A stretch of DNA of 64,000 bases from Chromobotia macracanthus (Eukaryota > Chordata > Actinopteri > Cypriniformes > Botiidae), in contig JAZGTH010000068.1 of assembly GCA_036877525.1 (NCBI GenBank), forward strand, positions 5,009,501 through 5,073,500. Reading direction: 5' to 3'. Of the stretch, positions 63,021 through 64,000 are shown in pieces. The notes under the pieces are model-generated. The model worked only from the letters and a program-made list of their open reading frames with translations, was not told where the DNA came from and did no database searches. Every line of letters starts with the position of its first letter. The stretch's first letter is position 1. Made by a program: the position numbers and the translations under genes.

Positions 63021-64000
63021 CTCCAGCTGCTGGTCTCACACGTCCTGATGCAATGGTCTTCCACTGTTTCCGGATCTTACATGCTCTGAGAAGTGAAAAC
63101 TGAATAAACTTCGGTTATGTCTCAGAAGTGGTGGACAGGAGGAGATCACCCCTTGCCTCTCCAGCCTCCGGAATAGTCTATGGAGCCCTGTTATGCTCAC
63201 CCCAGGGGTTCTCTTCAGTGGCTGGCCCACCTTTTGTAAAGGGTTGAACTAATTAGCTGTGAGGTTGGTTGTTGGGCTGCGTTCCCTTATATTCACACAC
63301 ACACACAGCACATACACACTCTCACAGCCTACTGCACACACCCACTCAACTGAGTCGACTAAGCCCCAGCCCAGGAATGCAGCCCCTTCTCCATTCATTC
63401 ACAGCATGCCTCAGCCCTCCCTCACAACACAGTTTACATATGCACCGGCCAGCTCACTATAGAAACTCACTACAGAAACCTTCAAGATGGACAGCAGACA
63501 AGTTCTGGCTGTTTTATTGACCACTTTAGTGGCTGCTGATGATGAATAATTTTAATAACTTAAATTAAAGTTTATATAATTCTAAAGAGACAATTTATTC
63601 CAAACCAAGTGGCATTTATGTGTTTTTGAAGCAAAACAGTGCATGTATGTTTAAAATGATAAAACTATCTTAACATACAGATAGATGTTTTCTAGTTAAT
63701 AAAATAATGTGTTAATGTCACCTGCGGGTATTGTCTTCGCAGGTCCTGTAAAATGACACTGGGACCAAGTGGTTAAAGATTGTTGCAAAAACGGCTAGAA
63801 AAGTAACATTATAGAGATGATATTTTGTATCTAATGTAAGAAACTAACATACTTTAAAAAGTTTTACGGGACTTTTTTTGGTGACAGAATATATGGCTAA
63901 TCGGAATATTAATTATATTTATTATATATATAATTGTATATATTAAAACCAGTCATATTATACTTGAGCCCATTGTTAGTTTGATTCTGAAGAACTGTGT
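63021..64000. other. Upstream flank of lix1
   Basis: Likely 5' leader and proximal promoter of lix1, then intergenic DNA. A short CA-rich patch is at 63292-63330. No TATA box was recognised and no further gene is visible. Confidence 0.45.

Overview
This window is nuclear DNA from a vertebrate, most likely a teleost fish and probably a cyprinid. It is AT-rich, its genes are short conserved exons in long introns with GT-AG splice sites, and the intergenic DNA holds many microsatellites and fish-type repeats: foldback MITEs, tRNA-derived SINEs, a decayed Tc1-like transposase and LINE remnants. There are no operons and no CRISPR. Most open reading frames here are chance frames or shadows of exons. 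All gene models below were assembled by hand from splice sites, reading phase and remembered protein families.

Layout. (1) 1-8.7 kb: gene-free, with a SINE, a broken Tc1-like transposase (about 6.63-7.48 kb) and a MITE fragment. (2) 8.74-12.45 kb, minus strand: a three-exon Ly6/uPAR three-finger protein of 130 residues with signal peptide, ten cysteines and a GPI-type tail. (3) 12.45-30 kb: a 17.6-kb gene desert with microsatellites and repeats. (4) 30.07-42.66 kb, plus strand: olfm1 (noelin-1/pancortin), complete. It has both alternative first exons (B and A), the shared M exons, a tiny Y exon reading Gly-stop with its own polyadenylation signal, and the Z exons carrying the olfactomedin domain. 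AMZ is 485 residues and AMY 153, the lengths I know for the mammalian proteins. (5) 42.7-57.7 kb: gene-poor, with a MITE split by a larger element, a LINE interrupted by an LTR-like segment, an Angel-like MITE, and a possible orphan terminal exon on the minus strand at 55.1 kb. (6) 57.77-63.02 kb, minus strand: lix1 (limb and CNS expressed 1), six coding exons, 299 residues. (7) 63-64 kb: upstream flank of lix1.

The three genes are independent units. olfm1 makes secreted and ER-resident glycoproteins in neurons, the Ly6-type protein is predicted to sit on the cell surface by a lipid anchor, and lix1 encodes an intracellular regulator. The most informative single observation is the conserved one-codon Y exon, which lets this fish locus make all four pancortin classes (AMY, BMY, AMZ, BMZ). 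I found no convincing new multi-gene system.
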